Source: Pseudonocardia alaniniphila (GTDB lineage Bacteria; Actinomycetota; Actinomycetes; Mycobacteriales; Pseudonocardiaceae). Taken from it: 34,048 nt of DNA. This document shows positions 7,638 through 16,188 of this stretch, one piece after another; the stretch's first letter is position 1; each line of letters begins with the position of its first letter. Made by a program: the position numbers and the translations under genes. The stretch is taken from positions 1-34,048 of the forward strand of contig NZ_JAKXMK010000045.1 in the NCBI RefSeq assembly GCF_022524485.1. The letters run 5' to 3'. Below the pieces are notes generated by a model, which was not told the origin of the DNA, searched no databases, and worked only from the letters and a program-made list of their open reading frames with translations.

Positions 7638-9676
7638 CGGGCGGTTCCTCCCAGTACGGTGACGACGAGCTCGCCGTGCGCGCCGACGCGCAGGTGGTCG
7701 CCGGTGTGGATCACGGTGGTCGCGGTGTGCTCGGCGATCACCGCGGGCCCGGCGATCTCGTCGCCGGCGAGCAGCGCCTCCCGCGTGTACAGCGAGTACG
7801 GCACGGCCGGCTCCTGCGCCGACCGGTACACCGGGCGGCTCCCGTCGGGCTCCGGCCCGCCCGACTCGCGGCGCGGCAGCAGCGGCAGCTCCGGTTTCTC
7901 GACCGCGCCGGTCGCGCGCAGCCGCAGCATGGTGACCTCGACCGGGTCGGTCATCGTGTGGCCGTACTGCCGCTCGTGCAGCCGGGCGAACACCTCCGCC
8001 ACGGTCGCGCCGAACGCGGCGCCCGGGGCCGGGCACGGAACCGTCACCGAGTGCTCCTGTCCCGCGTACCGGACGTCCAGGCTGCGGACGCTCCGGCGGT
8101 CCGGCGCCGCGAAGCCCTCGGCGTCGAGCGCCTTGTCCGCCTCCTCGGCCATCTCCGCGTAGACGGCCTCCACCTGGGCCGGGTCGAGGCCCGCGAGCGG
8201 CGCGACGAGCGTGCGGGCGAGGTCGTGCTGCACGTCGGCCATCAACATCCCGAAGGCCGAGAATGCACCCTGCCCCGGCGGAACGACGACCGTCGGCACG
8301 CCCAGCTCGGCGGCCACGTCCACCGCAACCAGCCCGCCGCCCCCTCCGAACGCGAGCAGCGCGAAGTCCTTCGGGTCGCGCCCCACCTCCACCGTGATGG
8401 CCCGGACGGCGCCCATGATCTTGGTGGTGGAGATCCGCACGATCCCGCCGGCGAGCGTGGGCACGGTCATGCCCAGCCGTTCCGCGATCGGGGCGAGCGC
8501 CTGATCGGCGCGCTCGGCGTCGAGCACCAGCCGACCGCCCAGCGGGGTCTCTGTGCCGAGGTAGCCGATCGCCAGAGCGGCGTCGGTGAAGGTCGGTTCG
8601 GTGCCACCGCGCCCGTACGCGGCGGGACCGGGCACTGCACCCGCGCTCTGCGGCCCGACCTGGAGCGCACCGGCCTCGTCGAGCCGGGCGAGCGAGCCAC
8701 CGCCCGCGCCGATCGTGTGGATGTAGAGCGAGGGCGTGTTGATCGGCAGCTCCTCGAACTCGGCGCCCTGGTGCAGCACCGGCTCGCCGTCGAGGACCAG
8801 GGAAGCATCCAGGCTCGTGCCGCCCATGTCGATCGTGATCAGGTTCGGCTCGCCGAGCATCCGCGCGAGCGCGGCCGCGCCGATCACGCCGCCGGCCGGA
8901 CCGGAGAGGATCAGGCTCACGGGCTGCTCCCGGGCCCGCCCGACGGTCATCGCGCCGCCGCCCGAGCGGGTCATGAGGAAGCGACCGCGGAACCCGTCAC
9001 GGGTGAGGCTGCCCTCCAACTCGTGCAGGTAGCTGCGGACCACCGGCTTCACGTAGGCGTCGAGCACCGCGGTGCTCGTCCGCTCGTACTCGCGGTACTC
9101 CCGCGACAGCTCGTGCGACAGCGACACCGCAACGCCCGGCGCGACCTCGGCCAGCACGTCGCGCATCGCCAACTCGTGGGCCGGGTTGGCGTAGGCGTGC
9201 AGGAACGCGACCGCCACCGCCTCGTAGCCGCGCTCGGCGATCGTCCCCGCCACCCGGCGGGCGTCGTCGAGGTCGAGCGGGACGTGCACCGAGCCGTCGT
9301 AGAGGCTGCGCTCCACCACCTCGAACGTGTCGTAGCGCTCCAGCAGCGGCGCGGGCTTGCGGTAGGTGATGTCGTAGTTCGTGCGACGGTCGGTGCGCCC
9401 GAGCAGGTAGACGTCCCGGAATCCCGCCGTGCCGACGACGGCGGTGCGCGCGCCGCTGCGCGTGAGCAGCGCGTTCAGGCCCAGCGTCGTGCCGTGGGTG
9501 AACATCGTGACGCCGGCCGCCCCCGCCTCGGCCACGTCGACGGCGTTCAGCACGCCCTCCGTCGGGGCGTAGGGGGTCGTCGGCACCTTGTCGAACCGCA
9601 GCCTGCCGGCCCGCAGCTCCACGACGTCGGTGAACGTGCCACCGACGTCGATCGCCAGGCGGCTGGTTCCGTTCAT
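7634..9676 (-). CDS. hyuA: Hydantoinase A/oxoprolinase family protein (first copy)
   Basis: The product is a 680-residue HyuA-type, ATP-binding subunit with the acetate/sugar-kinase/Hsc70/actin fold. The phosphate-binding loop DVGGTFTD is at residues 10-17, followed by HGTTLGLNA at 61-69. Later come RSGGGAM, LSGPAGGVIGA, the second nucleotide motif DMGGTSLD, and the block GPGPAxYGRGGTEPTFTDA. The C-terminal part is the usual beta-rich extension ending in a biotin-carboxylase-like AGPAVIAEHTATT segment. The start ATG 9676 is chosen because the family sequence begins directly after it; GAGAGG lies about ten bases upstream, and an upstream in-frame extension has no family resemblance. It is first in the operon with hyuB1 and the amidohydrolase, and is preceded by two dyads that recur at the second hyuA. 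Confidence 0.93.
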   Translation of the reverse strand: MNGTSRLAIDVGGTFTDVVELRAGRLRFDKVPTTPYAPTEGVLNAVDVAEAGAAGVTMFTHGTTLGLNALLTRSGARTAVVGTAGFRDVYLLGRTDRRTNYDITYRKPAPLLERYDTFEVVERSLYDGSVHVPLDLDDARRVAGTIAERGYEAVAVAFLHAYANPAHELAMRDVLAEVAPGVAVSLSHELSREYREYERTSTAVLDAYVKPVVRSYLHELEGSLTRDGFRGRFLMTRSGGGAMTVGRAREQPVSLILSGPAGGVIGAAALARMLGEPNLITIDMGGTSLDASLVLDGEPVLHQGAEFEELPINTPSLYIHTIGAGGGSLARLDEAGALQVGPQSAGAVPGPAAYGRGGTEPTFTDAALAIGYLGTETPLGGRLVLDAERADQALAPIAERLGMTVPTLAGGIVRISTTKIMGAVRAITVEVGRDPKDFALLAFGGGGGLVAVDVAAELGVPTVVVPPGQGAFSAFGMLMADVQHDLARTLVAPLAGLDPAQVEAVYAEMAEEADKALDAEGFAAPDRRSVRSLDVRYAGQEHSVTVPCPAPGAAFGATVAEVFARLHERQYGHTMTDPVEVTMLRLRATGAVEKPELPLLPRRESGGPEPDGSRPVYRSAQEPAVPYSLYTREALLAGDEIAGPAVIAEHTATTVIHTGDHLRVGAHGELVVTVLGGTAR

Positions 9677-9714
9677 GGTCGATTCGCCTCTCTCGCCGGG
9701 TCCGGGGCAGGCGG

Positions 9715-9791
9715 AGTATCGGAGTTTCCGGCGAGGAACGACTGTGTGACGGTGCACAGCCGCGGCGCCCGGCCCTGTGCGCGCAGCACAG
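9715..9791 (-). promoter_or_regulatory. hyuA1 control region: -10 candidate and two TGTG-CACA dyads
   Basis: Reading toward hyuA1, a GATACT -10 candidate lies at 9720-9715. A dyad CTGTGTGACGGTGCACAG (9742-9759) is centred 33 bp upstream of it, and a second, CTGTGCGCGCAGCACAG (9775-9791), is centred 32.5 bp farther. The proximal dyad would sit near -42, the usual place of a class II activator. The layout matches the hyuA2 promoter. The region is shared with the divergent transport operon, which it may also control. Confidence 0.5.
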
Positions 9792-9858
9792 TGGCGCGCT
9801 CCCCATGACCGTCAGCATTCCTCCACCCGATCACACCCAACGGTGGAGGTGGCCACGG

Positions 9859-10185
9859 ATGATCCGCAGTGTCCTGGCTCTGCAGGCCCGACCCGGCGCC
9901 GCCCGCGCCGTCGAGGAGCTCTACCGCGACCGCAGGATCATCGAACGCTCCCTGCGCTTCCCCGGGTGCCGCAGCTCGACGCTGCTGCGCTCGGTCGACG
10001 ACAGTCCGGCCTCCCACCTCGTGGTCGCCGAGTGGGACGACGCCGACGCCTACGCCCGCTGGGTCGCCGACCCGTGGCGCGCTGCCGTCAGCGCCGAACT
10101 CGCCGAGCTGCTCGAGGCCCCGCCCGGCTCTCCCGTCGTGGCCCGGCTGTACGAACCCGTCCCGCTCACCCCCGAGGAGCAGTGA
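9859..10185 (+). CDS. ABM-type (antibiotic biosynthesis monooxygenase fold) small protein
   Basis: The product is a 108-residue dimeric ferredoxin-like alpha/beta-barrel protein of the antibiotic biosynthesis monooxygenase family. Visible family traits are the first strand MIRSVLALQARPG, a helix with two Arg-rich segments, FPGCRSSTLLRS, and the signature strand-helix HLVVAEWDDADAYARWVADPWR. Members act as cofactor-free oxygenases, heme-degrading enzymes or simple small-molecule binders. The start is ATG 9859 because GGAGGT (9845-9850) precedes it at 8 bases and it gives the usual family length; an ATG at 9805 would add 18 unrelated residues. It is first in the transport operon and overlaps the next start by one base (TGATG). 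Its role there, perhaps oxidising or sensing the imported compound, is unknown. Confidence 0.8.
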   Translation: MIRSVLALQARPGAARAVEELYRDRRIIERSLRFPGCRSSTLLRSVDDSPASHLVVAEWDDADAYARWVADPWRAAVSAELAELLEAPPGSPVVARLYEPVPLTPEEQ

Positions 10186-11201
10186 TGAGACGCCCGCTCA
10201 GGCACTTGGCGCTCGCCGGCGCCGCACTCGCCCTGTCCGTGTCGGTCCTCTCGTGCAGCAGGCCCAGCACCGACACCACCACCGCGGCACCACCCGCAGC
10301 AGCGGACAAGCAGCTCAGCATCGGCTTCTTCGGCTTCGCGAAGGCCAACTCCTTCGCGCAGGCGACCTGGGCCGGTATCCAGGAGTACGCGGCGGCCAAC
10401 AACGCCACCGCCACCTTCCTGGACTCGAACTTCGACGGGCCGACGCAGGTCAACCAGCTGCAGGACGCCGTCACGTCCAAACGCTACGACGTGGTCATCG
10501 TGCAGGCCAACGACGGCACCGCGATCGTCTCGGCGGTGAAGCAAGCCGTGGCGGCCGGCATCACGGTGGTCATCGAGTTCACCCCCGTCGGCGGGCGGTA
10601 CGACACCACCGAGGCGCAGATCCCGGGCACCGTCAGCATCGTGGACGCCCCGACGATCAACGGCGAGGGCCTGGCGACGCTCGGCCTCGACGCCTGCAAG
10701 CAGGCGGCCGTGACGCCGTGCAAGGTGGCCTACCTACAGGGCTTCGCGAACTACCCGCTCGACACGGCCCGCACCAACGCGGCGGTGGCGGCGCTGGAGA
10801 AGGGCGGCGCGCAGGTGGTGGCCAACGTCGTCGGCGGTTACACCCCCGACTCCGGCCGGGCGGCGTTCCAGAACGTGCTGCAGGCCCAGCCCGACGTCGA
10901 CGTCGTCATCGGGTCGTCGCAGGCCATCGAAGGTGCGGCGCCGCTCGCCGCGGGCAAGAACATCTTGTTCGTGGGCAACGGCGGCTCGACGCAGGCGTTC
11001 GAGGGAGTGGCGTCGGGAGCCTGGTACGGCGTCTACGTCATCCCGGAGAAGGCCGAGGGCGCCAAGGCCGCGGAGCTGGGCCTCGCGAAGGCCAGAGGCA
11101 AGGAGGTTCCGACCGCCACCGACGCGCGGTCCCTGACCCCGTACGCGGCGCTGGGCACGAAGGCGACGCTGCAGGGGCAGACGGCCGACTACTCGGACTG
11201 A
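10185..11201 (+). CDS. RbsB-type ABC transporter substrate-binding lipoprotein
   Basis: The product is a 338-residue periplasmic-binding protein of type I fold (Peripla_BP_4, the family of RbsB). It carries a lipoprotein signal peptide with lipobox VLSC and Cys24, followed by a Ser/Thr/Pro/Ala linker. The binding domain starts QLSIGFFGFAKANSFAQATWAGIQ, in the place of the ribose-binding first strand, and contains VVIVQANDGTAIVSAVKQA and NAAVAALEK typical of the fold. ATG 10185 shares one base with the previous stop; GAGGAG just upstream serves as ribosome-binding site. ATPase and permease genes follow directly, making a complete importer. Such importers carry sugars, nucleosides or other small polar molecules; the hydantoinase- and DUF917-type genes in the same operon hint at a nitrogen heterocycle instead. 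Confidence 0.92.
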   Translation: MRRPLRHLALAGAALALSVSVLSCSRPSTDTTTAAPPAAADKQLSIGFFGFAKANSFAQATWAGIQEYAAANNATATFLDSNFDGPTQVNQLQDAVTSKRYDVVIVQANDGTAIVSAVKQAVAAGITVVIEFTPVGGRYDTTEAQIPGTVSIVDAPTINGEGLATLGLDACKQAAVTPCKVAYLQGFANYPLDTARTNAAVAALEKGGAQVVANVVGGYTPDSGRAAFQNVLQAQPDVDVVIGSSQAIEGAAPLAAGKNILFVGNGGSTQAFEGVASGAWYGVYVIPEKAEGAKAAELGLAKARGKEVPTATDARSLTPYAALGTKATLQGQTADYSD

Positions 11202-11210
11202 CGAGGAGCC

Positions 11211-12743
11211 ATGGCCTCGCTCACCACCGCGGGATCCACGACCGCGGCGTCCACCGGCACGGCCCCGAACATCTCGCTGCGGGGGATCGGCAAGAGCTAC
11301 AGCGGGGTGTCGGTACTGCGGGACGTCGACCTGAACATCGGCGCAGGCGAGGTCCACAGCCTCGTCGGAGAGAACGGCGCGGGGAAGAGCACGCTGCTCA
11401 AGATCCTCGGCGGCGCCGTACGCGCGGATCACGGCACGCTCAGCTTCGACGGCGAGCAGGCCGCGATCAGCGGGCCGCGCGACGCGATCCGCCACGGCGT
11501 CAGCCTCATCTCGCAGGAAGGCGCTCTGGTACCGGCGATGACGGTGCTCGAGAACGTGTTCCTCGGGCGCTGGTCGAACCGGTTCGGCCTCGCGCGGCGC
11601 CGCGCGGACCGTGCCCGGTTCGACGAGCTGATCGACGTCACCGGCTTCGCGGTCGACCCGCAGGCCCGTGTCGACCGGCTCCCGATGGGGACGCGCCAGC
11701 AGGTCGAGATCCTGCGCGCGCTCGCCCGGGGCGCCACGGTGCTGGCCATGGACGAGCCGACGGCCGTCCTGACCGAGCACGAGAAGGAGAACCTCCTCGG
11801 GCTGATCCGCAGGCTCGCCGCGGGCGGCACGACGGTGATCCTCGTGTCCCACTTCCTCGACGAGGTGCTCGCCGTGGCCGACCGTGTCACGGTGCTGCGC
11901 GACGGGGCACTCGTGATCACCGACGACGCCTCGCAGCTCACCCCCACCACGCTGGTCCGCCACATGGTCGGGCGCGAGATCGACGTGCTCCACGCCGAGC
12001 CGGCCCCGGTCCAGCCGGACGCGCCCGTCCGGCTGGCCGCCCGCGGACTGCGGCGGGGACTCGTCGACGGCGTGGACCTCAGCGTGCGGGCCGGGGAGAT
12101 CGTCGGCATCGCCGGGCTCGTGGGCAGTGGCCGCAGCGAGACGCTGCGGCTGCTCTTCGGCGCCGACCGGGCGTCTGGCGGCGTCGTGGAGCTCGACGGC
12201 GAGACGCTCACGCGGCTCACCCCGCGCAAGGCGATGGCCGCGGGCATCGCGCTGGTCCCGGAGTCGCGCAAGGAGGAGGGGCTGGTCATGGTGCGCTCGG
12301 TGCGCGAGAACGTCGCGCTGGCCTCGCTCGCCGGGCGCCGGTACGGGCCGTTCGTGCGGCCGGCCGCGGAGCGGACGTCCGTCGACGACGTGTCCCGCAC
12401 GGTCGACATCCGCGCCGCGCAGCCCGCGGCCGCGGTCGAGACGCTCTCCGGCGGCAACCAGCAGAAGGCCCTGTTCGCCAAGTGGCTGCTCCGCGAGCCC
12501 CGCGTGCTCCTGATCGACGAGCCCACCCGCGGCGTCGACGTCGCGGCCAAGACCCAGATCCACCGCCTGGTCGTCGAGCTGGCCAGGAACGGGATGGCGG
12601 TGGTGGTCGTGTCCTCCGAGATCGAGGAGGTGCTGGGGCTCTCCCACCGGGTGCTGGTGCTGCGGCAGGGGCGCGTGGTCGGCGAGTTCCCGCGGGGCGC
12701 TCCACGGGAGGACGTCATGGCGGCCGCGTTCGGACACGCCTGA
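11211..12743 (+). CDS. RbsA-type ABC transporter ATP-binding protein (two nucleotide-binding domains)
   Basis: The product is a 510-residue cytoplasmic ATPase with two fused ABC domains. The first has Walker A GENGAGKST at residues 53-61 and Walker B VLAMDEPTAVL, with the signature reduced to MGTRQQ. The second has a degenerate loop GLVGSGRSE in place of Walker A, a good signature LSGGNQQK and Walker B VLLIDEPTRGVD. This asymmetry is normal for RbsA/MglA proteins. It follows the binding-protein gene by 9 bases with GAGGAG ahead of ATG 11211 and precedes the permease gene by 37 bases. It energises import by the operon's transporter. Confidence 0.95.
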   Translation: MASLTTAGSTTAASTGTAPNISLRGIGKSYSGVSVLRDVDLNIGAGEVHSLVGENGAGKSTLLKILGGAVRADHGTLSFDGEQAAISGPRDAIRHGVSLISQEGALVPAMTVLENVFLGRWSNRFGLARRRADRARFDELIDVTGFAVDPQARVDRLPMGTRQQVEILRALARGATVLAMDEPTAVLTEHEKENLLGLIRRLAAGGTTVILVSHFLDEVLAVADRVTVLRDGALVITDDASQLTPTTLVRHMVGREIDVLHAEPAPVQPDAPVRLAARGLRRGLVDGVDLSVRAGEIVGIAGLVGSGRSETLRLLFGADRASGGVVELDGETLTRLTPRKAMAAGIALVPESRKEEGLVMVRSVRENVALASLAGRRYGPFVRPAAERTSVDDVSRTVDIRAAQPAAAVETLSGGNQQKALFAKWLLREPRVLLIDEPTRGVDVAAKTQIHRLVVELARNGMAVVVVSSEIEEVLGLSHRVLVLRQGRVVGEFPRGAPREDVMAAAFGHA

Positions 12744-12780
12744 ATCACTCCGCACGCACCCGACAGAAAGGAGGAATGCC

Positions 12781-13770
12781 ATGGCCCTCGACACCCCCAC
12801 CGCGCATCGACGCACCCCGGCGCCGACGATCTCGCGCGGAGCACGGGTGCGCGACTACGGGATCGTCGTCGCGCTCGTCGCGATCGTCATCGCGCTGTCG
12901 CTCTCCACCGACACGTTCCTGAGCACCGGGAACCTCGTGAACCTGCTCGACCAGTGCGCCGTGGTCGGGCTGCTCGCCACGGGCGCCACCGTGTGCATCA
13001 TCAGCGGCGTCTTCGACCTCACCGCGAGCGCCACCCTGGCGCTCTCGGCGATCGTCGGTGTGCAACTGGTACGCACCGTGGGCGTGCTGGGCGGCTTCGC
13101 CGCGGCCGTGGTGGCGGGCGCCCTGCTCGGCCTGGTCACCGGCACGATCGTCGTGCGCAGCGGCGTCAACTCGTTCATCGCGACGCTCGCCACCAGCATC
13201 ATCTACCGCGGGCTGGCGGTCGTCGTCACCGCCGGTTCGATCATCTACCCCCTGCCGGAGCAGGCCGAGGACTTCGGCATGCTCACCTGGCCGTCGGTGT
13301 TCGGCCTGACGTCCGCCACGATCGTCTTCGTCGTGGTCGTCGCCGGCATCGGAGTCCTGATCGCCGCCACGACCTTCGGGCGCCGGGTGTACGCCGTGGG
13401 CGGCAACGTGGAGGCCGCGCGACTGTCCGGCATCCGCGTCGGACAGATCCACGTCGCGGTCTACGTCGTCAGCGGCATCTGCTCGGCACTCGCGGGCTTG
13501 ATCCTCGCCTCGCGGGCGGGCTCCGCCCAGTCGAGCATGGCCACCGGCATGGAGCTCACGGCGATCGCGGCGGCCGTCATCGGCGGCACGAGCATCCTCG
13601 GCGGCGAGGGCGCGATCTGGCGGGGTGTGGTCGGGGCGCTGCTGCTCACGCTGATCGGCAACGGGTTCAACCTGCTCGGCTGGGACACCATCTACCAGCA
13701 GGTCGTGCAGGGCTGCCTGATCCTCGTGGCCGTCGCCGTGGACCGCTACCTGCGCAAACGTGGTCGATAG
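12781..13770 (+). CDS. RbsC-type ABC transporter permease
   Basis: The product is a 329-residue integral membrane protein of the BPD_transp_2 family, the membrane component of the RbsABC-like importer. Eight to ten hydrophobic segments can be traced. Conserved family blocks include GATVCIISGVFDLTASA, GTIVVRSGVNSFIATLAT, TTFGRRVYAVGGNVEAARLSG and the loop AAAVIGGTSILGGEGAIWRG. ATG 12781 follows AAAGGAGG (12767-12774). Only a single permease gene is present, so the membrane part is presumably a homodimer, as in ribose transporters. Confidence 0.95.
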   Translation: MALDTPTAHRRTPAPTISRGARVRDYGIVVALVAIVIALSLSTDTFLSTGNLVNLLDQCAVVGLLATGATVCIISGVFDLTASATLALSAIVGVQLVRTVGVLGGFAAAVVAGALLGLVTGTIVVRSGVNSFIATLATSIIYRGLAVVVTAGSIIYPLPEQAEDFGMLTWPSVFGLTSATIVFVVVVAGIGVLIAATTFGRRVYAVGGNVEAARLSGIRVGQIHVAVYVVSGICSALAGLILASRAGSAQSSMATGMELTAIAAAVIGGTSILGGEGAIWRGVVGALLLTLIGNGFNLLGWDTIYQQVVQGCLILVAVAVDRYLRKRGR

Positions 13771-13789
13771 CCGGAGGTAGTGTTCAGAG

Positions 13790-15088
13790 ATGCCTGGCCG
13801 GGCTGCTCCACCCGCACTGGTCGGCGTGAGCCTCGGCCCGGCACGCTCGCACGCTGTCGTGATCCAGAACCGCAGCGTGATCACGTCCCTCTCGGTGGCC
13901 GGTCCCGACCCCGCCGAGCTGTTCGCGCGCATCGCCTCCGAGTTGCGGCTCCCCGTGGCGGGCGTCGTCGTCGACATCGGCCGGCTGCTGCTCGAGCGGA
14001 TCCTGCGGCAGCCTGCGGAGCTGTCGGCGGTGGCGATGATCCGCGTCGTACCTCGCGCCGCGTCCGACCCCGCGCTCGGCCGGCACCCGGACGACGTCCT
14101 CGAACGGCTCATCACCCAGCGGTTCACCGTTCCCGGCGGCCACGACCTGTTCGGCCACGAGCTGCGCCCCCTCGACCGCGAGGCGTTGGGTGCGGTGTGC
14201 CGGGAGATCGCGGCGCACCCGACCCGCTGTGTCGCGGTGGTCGCCGCGGGGGCGGGCACCCAGCCGCGCCACGAGCGCGAGGTCGCCGACGCCGTGCAGG
14301 CCGCGGTACCGGACGCGCGGATCTCCGCTGCACACGAGTTCGGCGGGCAGGGTCTGGCGGCACGCGAGGCCACGGTCGTGCTGAACGCGGCGCTCGCGGT
14401 GGCAGCGCAGGACGTCCTGGACCGCTGCGAGCGGGCGGCGCAGCGCGCGATGCCCGGCGTGCCACTGCACATCGCGCGCGGCGACGGCGGATGGAACAGC
14501 GCATCCCGCCTGCGGGTGCTGCCCGTACTCGGCCTCGGCGCCACCGACGCGCTGCAACTGCGCGGTGCGGCCGAGGTGGCGGGCGGGGACTGCCGGGTCC
14601 TGCTCCGTCGCACGCCGCATCCCGTCGTCGGTGACGTCCGACGCGGCCTGGTCGCCGTGCGGCCACAGGTCCTGCGCGAGCTCGACACCGCCCTCGTCGT
14701 CCCGACCGCGACGCTCGCCCGCTCCGGCCCGGATCCGGGGGCGGGACCGGCGGGCGACGTTCCGCTCGTCGTGGCCGACGGCGACCCCGACGAGCTGGCC
14801 TGCATCGGCGCCGCCGTGAGCCGTCCGACGGCGTGGCTGGACGAGATCGCGTTCATCGAGTCCACCGCCCGCCTCGACGGCGTCCGGCGCGACGCCGAGG
14901 CCCGTGCCACGGCGATCGCCACCGCCAACGGCGCCGCGCCCGGCACGGCCGACATCGTCGAGGTGTCCACGGTCGCCGTGCCCTACAGCCCGTCGGGCAC
15001 GGTGCGGATCCGCGTGCGTGTCGCGGGCGCACCGGACGGGGCGCAGAGCCCGGGCCGCTCGGCGCAGCTGTCTCCGGTGCCGGGATGA
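13790..15088 (+). CDS. Divergent hydantoinase/oxoprolinase-like protein lacking the phosphate loop
   Basis: The product is a 432-residue protein whose C-terminal third matches short hydantoinase/oxoprolinase proteins that are usually encoded next to DUF917 genes: ELACIGAAVSRPTAWLDEI, then EARATAIATANGAAPGTADIVEV and YSPSGTVRIRVRV. The N-terminus is in the right place for the ASKHA fold, but where relatives have DVGGTxTD this protein reads LVGVSLGPARSHAVVI. The glycine-rich central loop is also not canonical. ATP binding as in HyuA is therefore doubtful. GGAGGT at 13773-13778 is 11 bases before ATG 13790. It overlaps the DUF917 gene by 4 bases, so the two products are probably made in equal amounts and may form a complex. 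It could be a regulatory or structural subunit, or an enzyme with altered nucleotide use. Confidence 0.65.
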   Translation: MPGRAAPPALVGVSLGPARSHAVVIQNRSVITSLSVAGPDPAELFARIASELRLPVAGVVVDIGRLLLERILRQPAELSAVAMIRVVPRAASDPALGRHPDDVLERLITQRFTVPGGHDLFGHELRPLDREALGAVCREIAAHPTRCVAVVAAGAGTQPRHEREVADAVQAAVPDARISAAHEFGGQGLAAREATVVLNAALAVAAQDVLDRCERAAQRAMPGVPLHIARGDGGWNSASRLRVLPVLGLGATDALQLRGAAEVAGGDCRVLLRRTPHPVVGDVRRGLVAVRPQVLRELDTALVVPTATLARSGPDPGAGPAGDVPLVVADGDPDELACIGAAVSRPTAWLDEIAFIESTARLDGVRRDAEARATAIATANGAAPGTADIVEVSTVAVPYSPSGTVRIRVRVAGAPDGAQSPGRSAQLSPVPG

Positions 15089-16188
15089 CCAGCAGGTACG
15101 TGGGGGCCGCGAGCTCGGTGACGGCCGACGACGTGCCCGCGCTCGTCGAAGGCGCCAAGTTCTACTCCCCCGCCGTCGGTGACGCGGGATGGATCTCGCT
15201 GGTGTCGTGGACCACCGAGCTGCTGCGCCGCAACGGGCCCGTCGTCCTCGTCCGGCCGGACGCCGTGGCCCCTCAGACGCGCGCCGTCGCGTTGTGCGCC
15301 ATCGGCTCCGGCGCCGCGCTGGCCGACCTGCCCCCGGCCGGCGACGAGTTCGCCCTCGCGGTGCGGGAGGTCGAGCACCTCACGCGCAGGCGGGCCGGTG
15401 TGGTCTACCCCCTTGCCGCGGCCACCGTCAGCGCGCTGGTCCCGCTGGTGGCCGCCGCGCAGCTGGAGGTGCCCTTGCTGGACGCCGACGGGATGGGCCG
15501 CACCTTCGCGCTGATCCACCACACGTCGATGCACCTCGCAGGGCTCCCGATCGGCCCGCTCGTCGCCCGCGGCGCCACCGGGGAGTCGATCGCGCTGAGT
15601 GTGCACGCCGCGGCCCGCGCCGACACGCTGCTGCGCGGGGGCATCGACAGCCTCGGCGGCTGGGCCGCTCTCGCCGCCTACCCCTGCACGGCCGGACAGC
15701 TGCGCACAGCGGCGCTGCCGGGCACGGTGTCGCGGCTCATCAACGTGGGCAGGCTGCTTCTCGAGTCCGGCGACACGGAAATACTGATCGGCAGGCTCGC
15801 CGCCGTGGCGGGTTGCCGTCGCATCGGCCGCGGCCGGATCGTCGAGCTGGAGCACCTCAGCCGCCCCAGCGACGTGACGATCCCCGCGCACCCGTCGAGC
15901 GTCGTGATCGACGAGGTCGGCGGCCACGGCAGGCTGCTGCGCCTGGAGCTGCGCAGCGAGATCGTCGCCGTCTTCGCCGACGGCGCGCTGGCCGCAGCGG
16001 CACCGGATCTGATCTGCCTGATCGACGTCCTGCGCGGCGAGCTCGCCACCCTCGACAGCCTGGAACCGGGCGCACTCGTCGACGTTCTGGTGATGCCGGC
16101 CGACGCGGTCTGGTACTCCGCCGACGGCCTCGCCATGGTCGGCCCCGGCTCGCACGGAATCCCACTGGACCATCCGAGGCGCCGGTGA
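15085..16188 (+). CDS. DUF917 / S-methyl thiohydantoin desulfurase-type protein
   Basis: The product is a 367-residue cytoplasmic protein of the family long called DUF917, whose domains are now named after S-methyl thiohydantoin desulfurase. Recognisable family sequence includes GAKFYSPAVGDAGW near residue 30, a central segment LLDADGMGRTFALIHHTSMHLAGLP, and a C-terminal domain starting near PAHPSSVVIDEVG with the block PDLICLIDVLRGE. ATG 15085 overlaps the preceding TGA in an ATGA, and its own stop overlaps the next GTG. The family is found with hydantoinase-like genes in operons for nitrogen heterocycles. The reaction here is not known; action on a hydantoin, thiohydantoin or similar ring is an inference from family name and context. 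Confidence 0.75.
   Translation: MTSRYVGAASSVTADDVPALVEGAKFYSPAVGDAGWISLVSWTTELLRRNGPVVLVRPDAVAPQTRAVALCAIGSGAALADLPPAGDEFALAVREVEHLTRRRAGVVYPLAAATVSALVPLVAAAQLEVPLLDADGMGRTFALIHHTSMHLAGLPIGPLVARGATGESIALSVHAAARADTLLRGGIDSLGGWAALAAYPCTAGQLRTAALPGTVSRLINVGRLLLESGDTEILIGRLAAVAGCRRIGRGRIVELEHLSRPSDVTIPAHPSSVVIDEVGGHGRLLRLELRSEIVAVFADGALAAAAPDLICLIDVLRGELATLDSLEPGALVDVLVMPADAVWYSADGLAMVGPGSHGIPLDHPRRR

Noticed and set aside
9742..9759. CRP-type site, because the sequence resembles TGTGA-N6-TCACA
   Set aside because: The other three dyads carry TGTGC/GCACA or CGTGC/GCACG arms with five-base spacers, so a cAMP-receptor site is not the best common description, although it cannot be excluded for this one.
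10734..12815. Long minus-strand open frame of about 690 codons opposite the ABC operon
   Set aside because: It is rich in Arg, His, Gly and Asp, lacks any family motif and mirrors the strong plus-strand genes; a typical shadow frame in very GC-rich DNA.
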